Of a stretch of DNA of 64,000 nt, positions 47,934-60,439 are shown one piece after another (position 1 is the first letter of the stretch; every line of letters begins with the position of its first letter). Below the pieces are notes generated by a model, which did not search any database, had not been told where the DNA came from, and saw only the letters and a program-made list of their open reading frames with translations. The position numbers were made by a program, and so were the translations under genes. The DNA comes from Agapanthus africanus. Its lineage: Eukaryota > Streptophyta > Magnoliopsida > Asparagales > Amaryllidaceae. The stretch is from the NCBI GenBank assembly GCA_030015575.1, contig JASDDO010000028.1, positions 22,485,154 through 22,549,153 of the forward strand, in the 5' to 3' direction.

Positions 47934-48423
47934 CGGGATTTCTTTTAGATGTTGTCTTATCTGGCCAAATAAATCTGTGTATAGTTTAGGGCCACATTTC
48001 GTTTTTGAGAATGCCTTGTTTAAAATCTTCTAGAATAAAATGAATTGCTGAGTTCGCTAATCTTTCGATCTTCTTAGTTCACTTGATGCTTGATTATTTC
48101 TTCTATACAATTATTTTCCCTACTGAGATCTGTCCACCCCTACTTCTTACATTGTCTAAACCCTCACTCAGATTAACCAGTACCACACCTCCACCTAAGT
48201 AGATCAGCTATCCAAACTTATACTCTTTTGTTTCCATCAGGTCAGTTCTTTATATTGTTTCGTTTCAGTTACTACATTTCTCATTCCCTACGCATTATTT
48301 ACTGATTACCATGTAAAGTTAGAAGCCGAAGTGTGACTACGGCAGGATGTATCCTTGACCGTAGAAGCATGGCTGGCCTTGTCAACCCCTCATATTCTGT
48401 ATTTTGGGAAGCGGGGCGTGACA

Positions 48424-48553
48424 TAGAGGTTTAACGGCTTGTTTCACGTACTCAGTGCAATCGTGTTTGCCTACGAAAGTGTGCTTAGTTTTCTCCTTTC
48501 TTTTTCTCCTTCTCTTGAATAAACTAGTTTGCTCGGGACGATCAAAGATAAGT
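48424..48553 (+). other. Internal 3' end of a gypsy-type element, left of the LARD-like insertion
   Basis: The stretch ends TTGCTCGGGACGATCAAAGATAAGT, the kind of text that precedes AAGTTTGGGGG polypurine tracts in plant gypsy elements. The tract itself lies at 60441-60450, on the other side of the insertion. Confidence 0.6.
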
Positions 48554-51500
48554 TGTCACGACCCGAAAGAGCACGTGACTGGCCCTTGAACCATATGAAG
48601 TCTATAGGACTCCATCTGATCCAAGTAAGCCAAAAGCCCAGAAATCTAAAACCATTTTAAGAATAATTAAAGAAACTGGTTTAAGGAAGTGAAGAAAATA
48701 TGTTTGAAATCAAGGTTTTTAAATAACTAAGCCGAAGGTGCGTTTTAAAAACAGTAAGTCTTTTCTAAAAATTTCGGCAGAGTTTCTTTTGTAAAACTGG
48801 CCCCGAATGGGGTACAACAAAAATAACAATATATATACAATGATAAAGGCATCCCCAAGCGGGAGCTAGCTCTTCGTCAATAGACGGTCACAACCACACA
48901 TGCAATAATAATATACAACGCCAAGTGGCGAGGATCAAATCCAAAAGAAAGCTCAAAAGCAACAAGAAAACCGCAATACTACTAAGCGCGACTCTAAGGT
49001 CGAAATATACAACACTAAAGTCTAGGTCTGAAACAATATACAAGTTTTGGTTGATGGAAATACTAGATACAATGAATAAAATAAATACAATGGTGGTTCT
49101 TGATGCGAAAGAATCCACCTACCAAAGCAAATCACCCGCGAGAAAGAAGTGTGCCAGAAATGCCGCAATGGAACCTGTACGGCAAAACCTGCAAGAACTG
49201 TAGCACAACGGGGGTGAGTTGCCAACTCGTGAATAGAAACATCTACAAGCAGAAACCGAATGCAAGACATAAACCTAAGTCGACGATCAGTAATATAATC
49301 CACAAGAGTACATCTGAGTGTAATAAGGTGGCAAGGTAACATCTAATCATGTATGTAGTGCCAGGTACTCAGGTAATCACATGTCATCAGTGTAAGGTAT
49401 GTCTGCATGAAGTAACCATGATGAAATATCAATGATATCAATACACATATATTAGCGTCCCATACCACTAATATTGGTGTAAGGGTATATATAACAGCGC
49501 CCTCATACCCTGTTATATATACAAATAAAGTATGATCAATGTAAAACCAGTCTGTATATGATCCAAGTCTGTATGTATGTGGAACCCGTCCACTCGTCAC
49601 CCACTGACGATAAGCATCAAGTATGCAAGTATGAGGATATAAACAATATCATGGAAAACATCATGGAAACCCGTGCCTAGCATCGACACGTAAATCCTCA
49701 TCCATATGGGGCTCCGTCTGCGGTATCGGCCCTCGGCCCCCGGCAGTACGAGTCAACCCATGTCCATCTCTGGACTCCGTCTGCGGTATCGGCCCTCGGC
49801 CCCGGCAGCACGGGTCAGCCCATCTCTCGACTGCGGCCGGTATCCTCCAGATATCCGCCGAGCTCAAATACAATCACCGGTAGGTACTCGCCCGCCTCCA
49901 GGCTCAATCGGCAAACCCATCGATAATCTCGCCGAGGGGAACCATACCGGGCCCACCACGAACCTGCAAACGGATCATCACCTCCTCGAATCGGGTTTCA
50001 AGCACACGTCTCAGCACCGAGAAAACGCGTGGTGGACGCACCGAAATATCATATCACGAGGTACCGGGTTTTCATAAAAGTGCCTCTTTTCTTAAATAAC
50101 CCCACGGTCCTCAAAAGCCAGAAACCACATGAAAATCCAACATCAGGAAGTAAATCCAATGCGATGTGCTATGCAATCAATCCATGATGTATGCGACATG
50201 TAAAGAAAGGTAATCATATCGGAAATCATGCAACATGGAATAGTAATGTGCATAAGTCAAAGGAAGAATCATCTCATGAATGCAATAGTACTACAGTGTA
50301 GTGGCATGGCAATTATCGATAATGAAGTGTGTGAGCCGGCAAATAGTGTACGTGGAACATACGCATCATCGATAATGGTGCTGGTGTCCTAACAGCATGA
50401 TAATAATATAGAAATGAACATATGCCAGCAATGCGAATAGCATGAAGATGCAGAAATCTAGTAGTCAACACCACTGTGAAGTATCTACTATGCAAACTAT
50501 ACCTAAGTATCAGGTCCATCGGGAGGGGTAGGTGTGGAAACCACCTAAATCTGAGTCGGTATATATATAAAGATATATAGTCGGTGATCTCGCCTCAATG
50601 TCATATCATAAGATATCCTCGAGTTATGAGTGCGGATTTATCATCAATATCGGCGCGTACGGTAAATCATCGTACGGCATCCCCATAGCTGGGTAGGGGT
50701 CAACATCTCACTGTCTCATCACATAACAGATATCACCATCATCAGATCATATATTCTGGAGTACTACTCTATGTCTAGTACAAAACGGTAACATCAGTAA
50801 GTATGCATGCGGGGGTAAACACATATCCCAAGCCCGCAAGAATCACAAGTCATATCCCACATATGAATCGTATCAAATCACCGATCTCAGGGCACCAAGC
50901 CCACATCATCGACTCACCTCCAAAGTCATCACATAACATCGATCACAGTGCAAGTACAAGTGATAAGCAAGGGTGTGTGTATAGGTGTAATTCTATCCTA
51001 GGGTTCGCGACTATGAACTGCACTAGTCACTTCTAATCCTATACTATCCATAATACACCTAATATCACAATAACTACATAATAATCTATCTACGGACTGC
51101 GGGGGTGCTATACGCCATCGACCCGACTTCCCCCTGTAGATATAATCCACTCACCTTGCATCATCATTCGCGGACATCACCATGCATTTGCTTGTCGTCC
51201 CGAAGTCTTCATGGGTACCTACACAACAAAGTATCGTATATGCGCATTAAAACCAAATCCAAGCTAAAACGGCGCATGTAATCCAAAACGATACGATAAG
51301 GGGGCCTATAGGTGAAAACCTATGGCACGCCTTCAAAACCATCAATAAATCCTCTATATCGTCGTATAAACGACAAATAGTCGAGGCAAAACACAGTCCA
51401 CAATTTCATAATCAAAAATACGGAATACGGAAATACGAATCCAAAACAGCAACTTAGGATATATGTCCCAGATTTCATCTCAGGCAAAACTAGATCAAAT

Positions 51501-52810
51501 CAACAAGTCCAGGGTACTATGCAGGGTGTAAATGAGGTACAGAAGCAAAATGAGAAGATTTCACCACAGAGTGGCCGGCCACATCCTCCAAAATCCCGGC
51601 CTCGCCGGCCCACTCATGGAGTTGGGTGCTCAATTTCCTAGGGTGGCCTCCTGGGGTCTAATGTGGGTCTCTGGTATTACTACTTTTATCTGGAAATGTT
51701 CATGTATGCTCCAGATTCCTCATAGGCACACTGAAAGTCACAAAACTGATATGGTCAAATTCCTGAGTTCATGCCACGGCTCACGTATATGGTTCAGGTC
51801 AGGGATCACGTCACCAATTTCAAGCAAAAAACTCACCACAGCCACCAGATTCCATTAACAGTTAGTATTCACAAATTCAGTAGGACCAAACTACTCCAAA
51901 TATCACCAGACAACTCCTCCTGAGAAACCATACCCTAAATTCTCTAATGGGCCGGCGTCGCCGGCCATCCCTTCATTGGCCGCCGGCCAAAACAGGTGAG
52001 TAGGGTGTGGGGTTTTGGGTGGTCTATTAGGGTTACCTGCACAACATTCTAACACTGTTTATTTTACCAGTATGGGCTCGGGGTCACAGCAGGTTATCCA
52101 TGTCTCAAAACAACACAAAAACACGACATCGAGCCGAAACTAAACTAAAGAAAGAGTTATACCTCACTTGATCCTCCATAGGAAGCACCAACTTCCCAAG
52201 TTCATCAAAATCCTACTTTGCTCGGTTCATCTTGTAGAGGATGAGATGGGGACTAATATTTGTGAAAGGAGTTTAGGGTTTTGGGTATGTTTTAGAGATG
52301 AAGTGAGAGGAGTTGAAGAGGGGGAGAGAGGGCTAGGGCAGCAGCAGCAAGGAGAGAGGAAGAGGGAGAGAAATGAGAAGGGGAGAAAATGGCTAAGGGT
52401 ACAAGGTCAAAGGTCCACCTCTCTCTCTCACATACCCTCATCATTTCCTTTTTCTTTTCTTTTCCTTTTTCTTTAATTCAAATCCTTCTCACATCAATAG
52501 TAATCCCAAAAGAAAACCATGGCTAGTAAAATGCACAAGTGTAGAAAAAGTGATAGGTGCAAGTTTTGCACAAAATTGCCAAAAAACCCGATTGGCGATT
52601 TTAATCGCGATTAGAACTAAATTAGTGTCAAACTAATCACAAAAACTTAAAAATGTCATAATTCACTAATTTACCCTATTTTAGAATTTTCCATAATTTT
52701 TCTAACATTTTTTTCCTATTTATTTGCATTTAATATTAAAATAATCAATAAAATAATATTAAATTATAAAATTCCCAAAATTAATATTTTATATTTTTGA
52801 AAATGTTACA
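48554..52810 (-). repeat. LTR of the LARD-like element (its 3' LTR)
   Basis: Very AT-rich at its transcriptional start side (52600-52810), with GCCGGC-rich palindromes near 51574-51612 and 51951-51990. Contains no convincing ORF, although several chance frames exceed 80 codons and are mirrored in the other LTR. Confidence 0.95.
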
Positions 52811-52812
52811 AT

Positions 52813-52827
52813 CTACCCCCCTTAAAG
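52813..52827 (-). other. Polypurine tract of the LARD-like element
   Basis: On the - strand TTTAAGGGGGGTAGA ends two bases before the 3' LTR start (TGTAACATTTTC). Confidence 0.85.
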
Positions 52828-55800
52828 AAATTCGGTCCCCGAATTTAAATTTAAACCCCCAATACTAAAAACAATTCCCGTAATAATCTAATTTGTCGGG
52901 GCTCCGAAAATATCAACACATTGAGAATATCATAAAATGCACTGCTCTACTAGAAATCAATCCCCAAAATGCATATATAAGAATATCCTATGCGTCTGGT
53001 GCGCAAGGAATCAAAACCCATAAATTTGTCAAACAGGTATACAAAACAACATCTAGGTGCAACGGGCGTGCACGAAACATCTGTCGTAGGCAACGTGTGT
53101 GCCTGACAGAAAAATCAGGTGCATGTGACATGCACGAATAATCCCGATTTAGTGCATCTGGCGTGCAACCAAATCGTATACCAAAACACTAAAGGTGCAT
53201 GAAAACCACGCTGGAAGTGCAAGTCAAATCACTGCACACGGTGGGCATAAAATCTCAATCAATATCTCAATGTAATAACTCTACGCAAAATATATAAATA
53301 TCCAGTGGGTGCATGAAAAAAATATCGTGAAACTCAGTCATCAAAACTAAATCATGCAACAGAACGCCCAAAATACCGAAATCCAAAATGACGGATACGT
53401 GATAATCGAATCACAAAATCACAAATCATAAATACCGTCGTCGGTAGATCCTCCTTCAAGGTCGAGAAGGAGTCGGTGCAACCCACTGCTAGCAGCGCAG
53501 GATATCTACGTGCCTCTTGCTCACAGTCTGGCGTCCTCTGGCTCCCTGGGTCCTTATCTTCTCTGCGGATTACCAATCTCACAGTCAATCGGCTCATCGG
53601 CCCTGTCAGGTGTGCTAACGGGGACGATTCCGTTCTGGCACTTCTCTGGTCGTCTCTCGGTCAAACCTCACGACCACTCGTAAGGCAGCATATCACTGGC
53701 GTCGGCCTCTGGCTCTCTGAAAGCACGTCACACATCTGATCCTGGGTGCAACATCATTGCAGCAACGCCCTGGAAGGAATCCTGCTCAAGGTCTCTTCCA
53801 ATCATGCCTATGCCGATCTGTACAGAGGCTGGCTTCCCTGCACAACCTCTTCTCGCTCAAAAGACACCTGTGTCCTCAGCACAATGTTTTCTCAGAAACT
53901 GGTCACATCCCAACGTCTCTGTAAACAAATCAGGTCTCTAGTCTCGACGGGAAGCAATGACAGCTCGTCAGTGTCCCACACGAACCTCTTGTTCCACTTG
54001 CCTCTATCGTCGTCCACTATGACGTCACGCCAAGCTACTATGCACTGCACTGTTCTCGGCCACGGTCAAGCTGAAGTCTCTCGCAAGGACTCGAAATCGC
54101 GTACTCTGTAGCTTCATCATTCTGTAGCAGATGTCAGGCCGAACTGGTCCTTGGGAACACGTCCCAACCATCGGAGGAATACTCATCACTCGTCTGTCCC
54201 TGATCAATTGGCAACGCATCTGGGTAAGTTCCTTTATCCGAACCTGGTCAACTACCTCGTCGACAAGGCTGAACTCTGTCCTGCTGGGTGTGTACAATAC
54301 GACCACTCCTGGTCTAGGTCTCCTCATGTCGTTTCCCAAAGGGTCCTGTCGAGGTTTCTTTCTCAAATCTCAACCCTGCCGAAATGCCCGGAAGTCGTCA
54401 TCCGATGCTGAAGCTAAAGCTTATTCCGGAACGGCTACATACTTATCGCGCTCCTTTCTGGAAGATATATCCATGTACCACGCCTCTGGGTGCGTATCAC
54501 ATCTCTAATATCAGCGGAGTGGGACGTCATCTCGTCGAAGTATCTTGTGAACTCTTTTCTTCACTCTGCGTCAATGTCGACTGATTCGGACTCGTCTCAT
54601 CGTGGCTACACGAACTGCGCTCCGACGGCTACGCTCGCATCTGGAGTCTCCCAAGCAGTGTCCCATCACGATATCGGAAAGATGTCGAACCATCCGATCG
54701 ACTCGTCAGATCCTCCTAATCCCCCAAGAGCTCACATCTCGGGTACAGTTTAATAGTATCGAGTACATGCCACAGCGTCGGTGGTCCATCCGTAGAAGGG
54801 CAAACCCAAGCCTCACTAATGGCGCCGAGGAACCGCCGCAAACCCGAAGGTTCAAAGGCTTTCACACGGTCATTAAGTCGAGTTAGGGTTTCATTCTTCT
54901 AGAGGGTCCATAGAATCACCTGCATGTCTTTCCTTATATTTTAAACTTGGAAAATAGGTTCCTGACATTCGATCGTCTCAATCGACTCTCAACAAATCTG
55001 CGTGAAGTCGTCTCTATCTGGAATCGATCCACCTGATGGCCTCGCCTCGGGGTAAGCGAACTCACCACACGTCCTAGTCATTCATCCTTGGTGACTAGCG
55101 ACTCACTATCATAACTCCAAGAACATGCTCATGCTGCAGTAGCTCCAATCATCTGGGCGATATCTCATCATTTGCAGCAGCAACTGGCTCATACGCCTGT
55201 ACGTCGAACAACGCCTCAATCCTCCAGGAAAGGCAACACATTGGCGGTCATCTCTGAGTCGGTCTGCTCTAAATCTGAGTAAGACTCTCCACACTGGAAA
55301 TCTTCAACTCAACTGGGCCCGCTCTGGCGCAAAAATCGGACGAATCACCTTCGTCTCTTAAATCGGGTAGACTAGCTATCATCTGCCTCATATCTGCCTG
55401 AAAGCTCCGGCAGTCTCAGCTCGTAAGCTCCGAAAGCAACCTCCTGTCAAACTCAGCAACAGCTGGTCCATCTGTCTGCACAGTAGGCGACATCACAATC
55501 TCTGAGGTATGCTGTACATCAACAGTCCTCTCTCAACTGGCAGCTCTAACAATGACCCAATCATCCGGTGCAAGACCAAGCACTCGTCTCCACTAGAGGT
55601 CACAATCCACAACACTAACTCGAGACGTTCCCATGTCACCAGAAAACACAATGGTCGGCCCTCGTACCAAACGAGCTCACACCGGCCGTAACCCTAGCAG
55701 CAGCCCAAACTGCGCTCAAACATAGTGACATGAACCTCAATCGAGTATCAAAGAGAGCACATCAAAGGCAAGAAAGGAAACAACAGATCCAAAGTGGATG

Positions 55801-56164
55801 CATGATCATAAGAAGGAACAACATCAATGAAGGTATGATCATGAAACTAATAGAATCGGGGATCTCAAATGGATGTATAATCCTGGATATAAAGAGAATC
55901 ACTGATCTCGAAAATATGCACATCCTAAGGTTCCTTAAGCGGAGTGGTGTGTCGTAAGTATGCCGCGGAACATACCAACGGTACGTCACTCTACTTTAGT
56001 CACCTAATCCATCAACCAAGGGTCATCCTAATACGACGAAAGTTCGGGTCAAATACCCCCTCGACCAAGTCTAAGTTCCGTAAGGTCAAGCCTAAGTTCC
56101 GTATATAAACAACGCCCTAGGCTCCACATAGTCAAACTCAGCCTCGAACCAAGGTCAACCTAGC

Positions 56165-56176
56165 GCTCTGATACCA
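56165..56176 (-). other. Primer-binding site (initiator tRNA-Met) of the LARD-like element
   Basis: TGGTATCAGAGC on the - strand, four bases after the LTR end. Confidence 0.9.
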
Positions 56177-56180
56177 ACTT

Positions 56181-59100
56181 TGTCATGACCCGAAAGAGCA
56201 CGTGACTGGCCCTTGAACCATATGAAGTCTATAGGACTCCATCTGATCCAAGTAAGCCAAAAGCCCAGAAATCTAAAACCATTTTAAGAATAAGTAAAGA
56301 AACTGGTTTAAGGAAGTGAAGAAAATATGTTTGAAATCAAGGTTTTTAAATAACTAAGCCGAAGGTGCGTTTTAAAAACAGTAAGTCTTTTCTAAAAATT
56401 TCGGCAGAGTTTCTTTTGTAAAACTGGCCCCGAATGGGGTACAACAAAAATAACAATATATATACAATGATAAAGGCATCCCCAAGCAGGAGCTAGCTCT
56501 TTGTCAATAGACGGTCACAACCACACATGCAACAATAATATACAACGCCAAGTGGCGAGGATCAAATCCAAAAGAAAGCTCAAAAGCAACAAGAAAACCG
56601 CAATACTACTAAGCGCGACTCTAAGGTCGAAATATACAACACTAAAGTCTAGGTCTGAAACAATATACAAGTTTTGGTTGATGGAAATACTAGATACAAT
56701 GAATAAAATAAATACAATGGTGGTTCTTGATGCGAAAGAATCCACCTACCAAAGCAAATCACCCGCGAGAAAGAAGTGTGCCAGAAATGCCGCAATGGAA
56801 CCTGTACGGCAAAATCTGCAAGAACTGTGGCACAACGGGGGTAAGTTTCCAACTCGTGAATAGAAACATCTACAAGCAGAAACCGAATGCAAGACATAAA
56901 CCTAAGTCGACGATCAGTAATATAATCCACAAGAGTACATCTGAGTGTAATAAGGTGGCAAGGTAACATCTAATCATGTATGTAGTGCCAGGTACTCAGG
57001 TAATCACATGTCATCAGTGTAAGGTATGTCTGCATGAAGTAACCATGATGAAATATCAATGATATCAATACACATATATTAGCGTCCCATACCACTAATA
57101 TTGGTGTAAGGGTATATATAACAGCGCCCTCATACCCTGTTATATATACAAATAAAGTATGATCAATGTAAAACCAGTCTGTATATGATCCAAGTCTGTA
57201 TGTATGTGGAACCCGTCCACTCGTCACCCACTGACGATAAGCATCAAGTATGCAAGTATGAGGATATAAACAATATCATGGAAAACATCATGGAAACCCG
57301 TGCCTAGCATCGACACGTAAATCCTCATCCATATGGGGCTCCGTCTGCGGTATCGGCCCTCGTCCCCCGGCAGTACGAGTCAACCCATGTCCATCTCTGG
57401 GCTCCGTCTGCGGTATCGGCCCTCGGCCCCGGCAGCACGGGTCAGCCATCTCTCGACTGCGGCCGGTATCCTCCAGATATCCGCCGAGCTCAAATACAAT
57501 CACCGGTAGGTACTCGCCCGCCTCCAGGCTCAATCGGCAAACCCATCGATAATCTCGCCGAGGGGAACCATACCGGGCCCACCACGAACCCGCAAACGGA
57601 TCATCACCTCCTCGAATCGGGTTTCAAGCACACGTCTCAGCACCGAGAAAACGCGTGGTGGACGCACCGAAATATCATATCACGAGGTACCGGGTTTTCA
57701 TAAAAGTGCCTCTTTTCTTAAATAACCCCACGGTCCTCAAAAGCCAGAAACCACATGAAAATCCAACATCAGGAAGTAAATCCAATGCGATGTGCTATGC
57801 AATCAATCCATGATGTATGCGACATGTAAAGATAGGTAATCATATCGGAAATCATGCAACATGGAATAGTAATGTGCATAAGTCGAAGGAAGAATCATCT
57901 CATGAATGCAATAGTACTACAGTGTAGTGGCATGGCAATTATCGATGATGAAGTGTGTGAGCCGGCAAATAGTGTACGTGGAACATACGCATCATCGATA
58001 ATGGTGCTGGTGTCCTAACAGCATGATAATAATATAGAAATGAACATATGCCAGCAATGCGAATAGCATGAAGATGCAGAAATCTAGTAGTCAACACCAC
58101 AGTGAAGTATCTACTATGTAAACTACACCTAAGTATCAGGTCCATCAGGAGGGGTAGGTGTGGAAACCACCTAAATCTGAGTCGGTATATATATAAAGAT
58201 ATATAGTCGGTGATCTCGCCTCAATGTCATATCATAAGATATCCTCGAGTTATGAGTGCGGATCTATCATCAATATCGGCGCGTACGGTAAATCATCGTA
58301 CGGCATCCCCATAGCTGGGTAGGGGTCAACATCTCACTGTCTCATCACATAACAGATATCACCATCATCAGATCATATATTCTGGAGTACTACTCTATGT
58401 CTAGTACAAAACGGTAACATCAGTAAGTATGCATGCGGGGGTAAACACATATCCCAAGCCCGCAAGAATCACAAGTCATATCCCACATATGAATCGTATC
58501 AAATCACCGATCTCAGGGCACCAAGCCCACATCATCGACTCACCTCCAAAGTCATCACATAACATCGATCACAGTGCAAGTACAAGTGATAAGCAAGGGT
58601 GTGTGTATAGGTGTAATTCTATCCTAGTGTTCGCGACTATGAACTGCACTAGTCACTTCTAACACTATACTATCCATAATACACCTAATATCACAATAAC
58701 TACATAATAATCTATCTACGGACTGCGGGGGTGCTATACGCCATCCACCCGACTTCCCCCTGTAGATATAATCTACTCACCTTGCATCATCATTCGCGGA
58801 CATCACCATGCATTTGCTTGTCGTCCCGAAGTCTTCATGGGTACCTACACAACAAAGTATCGTATATGCGCATTAAAACCAAATCCAAGCTAAAACGGCG
58901 CATGTAATCCAAAACGATACGATAAGGGGGCCTATAGGTGAAAACCTATGGCACGCCTTCAAAACCATCAATAAATCCTCTATATCGTCGTATAAACGTC
59001 AAATAGTCGAGGCAAAACACAGTCCACAATTTCATAATCAAAAATACGGAATACGGAAATACGAATCCAAAACAGCAACTTAGGATATATGTCCCAGATT

Positions 59101-60439
59101 TCATCTCAGGCAAAACTAGATCAAATCAACAAATCCAGGGTACTATGCAGGGTGTAAATGAGGTTCAGAAGCAAAATGGGAAGATTTCACCACAGAGTGG
59201 CCGGCCACATCCTCCAAAATCCCGGCCTCGCCGGCCCACTCATGGAGTTGGGTGCTCAATTTCCTAGGGTGGCCTCCTGGGGTCTAATGTGGGTCTCTGG
59301 TATTACTACTTTTATCTGGAAATGTTCCTGTATGCTCCAGATTCCTCATAGGCACACTGAAAGTCACAAAACTGATATGGTCAAATTCCTGAGTTCATGC
59401 CATGGCTCACGTATATGGTTCAGGTCAGGGATCACGTCACCAAGTTCAAGCAAAAAACTCACCACAGCCCCCAGATTCCATTAACAGTTAGTATTCACAA
59501 ATTCAGTAGGACCAAACTACTCCAAATATCACCAGACAACTCCTCCTGAGAAACCATACCCTAACTTCTCTAATGGGCCGGCGTCGCCGGCCATCCCTTC
59601 ATTGGCCGCCGGCCAAAACAGGTGAGTAGGGTGTGGGGTTTTGGGTGGTCTATTAGGGTTACCTGCACAACATTCTAACACTGTTTATTTTACCAGTATG
59701 GGCTCGGGGTCACAGCAGGTTATCCATGTCTCAAAACAACACAAAAACACGACATCGAGCCGAAACTAAACTAAAGAAAGAGTTATACCTCACTTGATCC
59801 TCCATAGGCAGCACCAACTTCCCAAGTTCATCAAAATCCTACTTTGCTCGGTTCATCTTGTAGAGGATGAGATGGGGACTAATATTTGTGAAAGGAGTTT
59901 AGGGTTTTGGGTATGTTTTAGAGATGAAGTGAGAGGAGTTGAAGAGGGGGAGAGAGGGCTAGGGCAGCAGCAGCAGCAAGGAGAGAGGAAGAGGGAGAGA
60001 AATGAGAAGGGGAGAAAATGGCTAAGGGTACAAGGTCAAAGGTCCACCTCTCTCTCTCACCTACCCTCATCATTTCCTTTTTCTTTTCTTTTCCTTTTTC
60101 TTTAATTCAAATCCTTCTCACATCAATAGTAATCCCAAAAGAAAACCATAGCTAGTAAAATGCACAAGTGTAGAAAAAGTGATAGGTGCAAGTTTTGCAC
60201 AAAATTGCCAAAAAACCCGATTAGCGATTTTAATCGCGATTAGCACTAAATTAGTGTCAAACTAATCACAAAAACTTAAAAATGTCATAATTCACTAATT
60301 TACCCTATTTTAGAATTTTCCATAATTTTTCTAACATTTTTTTCCTATTTATTTGCATTTAATATTAAAATAATCAATAAAATAATATTAAATTATAAAA
60401 TTCCCAAAATTAATATTTTATATTTTTGAAAATGTTACA
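56181..60439 (-). repeat. LTR of the LARD-like element (its 5' LTR)
   Basis: About 99 percent identical to 48554-52810. The only length changes I saw are a C run near 57448 and one extra GCA in a CAG run near 59968. Confidence 0.95.

Larger units (their letters stand above)
44500..48423 (+). mobile_element. Pol-less gypsy-type element with zinc-knuckle-like ORF
   Basis: A 5' LTR ends GGGGTGTGACA at 46305. TTGGTATCAGAGC at 46314-46326 is the classic plant primer site for initiator tRNA-Met. Inside are a gag-like ORF with Cys-rich knuckle text (46660-47074) and an acidic ORF (47535-47933), then a 222-bp copy of the LTR end (48202-48423, matching 46084-46305). No pol is present. The LTR start lies somewhere in 44478-44550 and I cannot fix it. 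The 3' LTR is only a fragment. Broken. Confidence 0.75.
52811..56180 (-). other. Interior of the LARD-like element, non-coding
   Basis: Begins with the primer site at the right and ends with the polypurine tract at the left, in - strand order. I find no capsid, zinc knuckle, protease, reverse transcriptase or integrase text in any frame. The many short + strand ORFs of 53470-54890 are Ser/Arg-rich and lack family resemblance. It may hold packaging and dimerisation signals, but nothing in the sequence shows this. Confidence 0.75.
48554..60439 (-). mobile_element. LARD-like non-autonomous LTR element, looks whole
   Basis: LTRs 48554-52810 (4257 bp) and 56181-60439 (4259 bp) flank a 3370-bp interior. 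The duplication TAAGT stands at 48549-48553 and 60440-60444. Read on the - strand, the LTR starts TGTAACATTTTC and ends GTCATGACA or GTCGTGACA. The primer site TGGTATCAGAGC (56165-56176) and polypurine tract TTTAAGGGGGGTAGA (52813-52827) set the orientation. I counted about 39 substitutions between the LTRs by eye, about 0.9 percent. That means an insertion within roughly the last half million years under common plant rates. No gag or pol is recognised. Size and layout match large retrotransposon derivatives (about 4.4 kb LTRs, 3.5 kb interior in grasses). Confidence 0.93.

Noticed and set aside
48888-49603. ORFs repeated exactly at 56515-57227
   Set aside because: They are in the two LTRs, so their duplication is explained by the element. 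No protein family is visible.
53470-54890. Cluster of overlapping + strand ORFs of 80-125 codons
   Set aside because: They oppose the LARD-like element's direction, overlap in different frames and show Ser/Arg-rich text without family resemblance.
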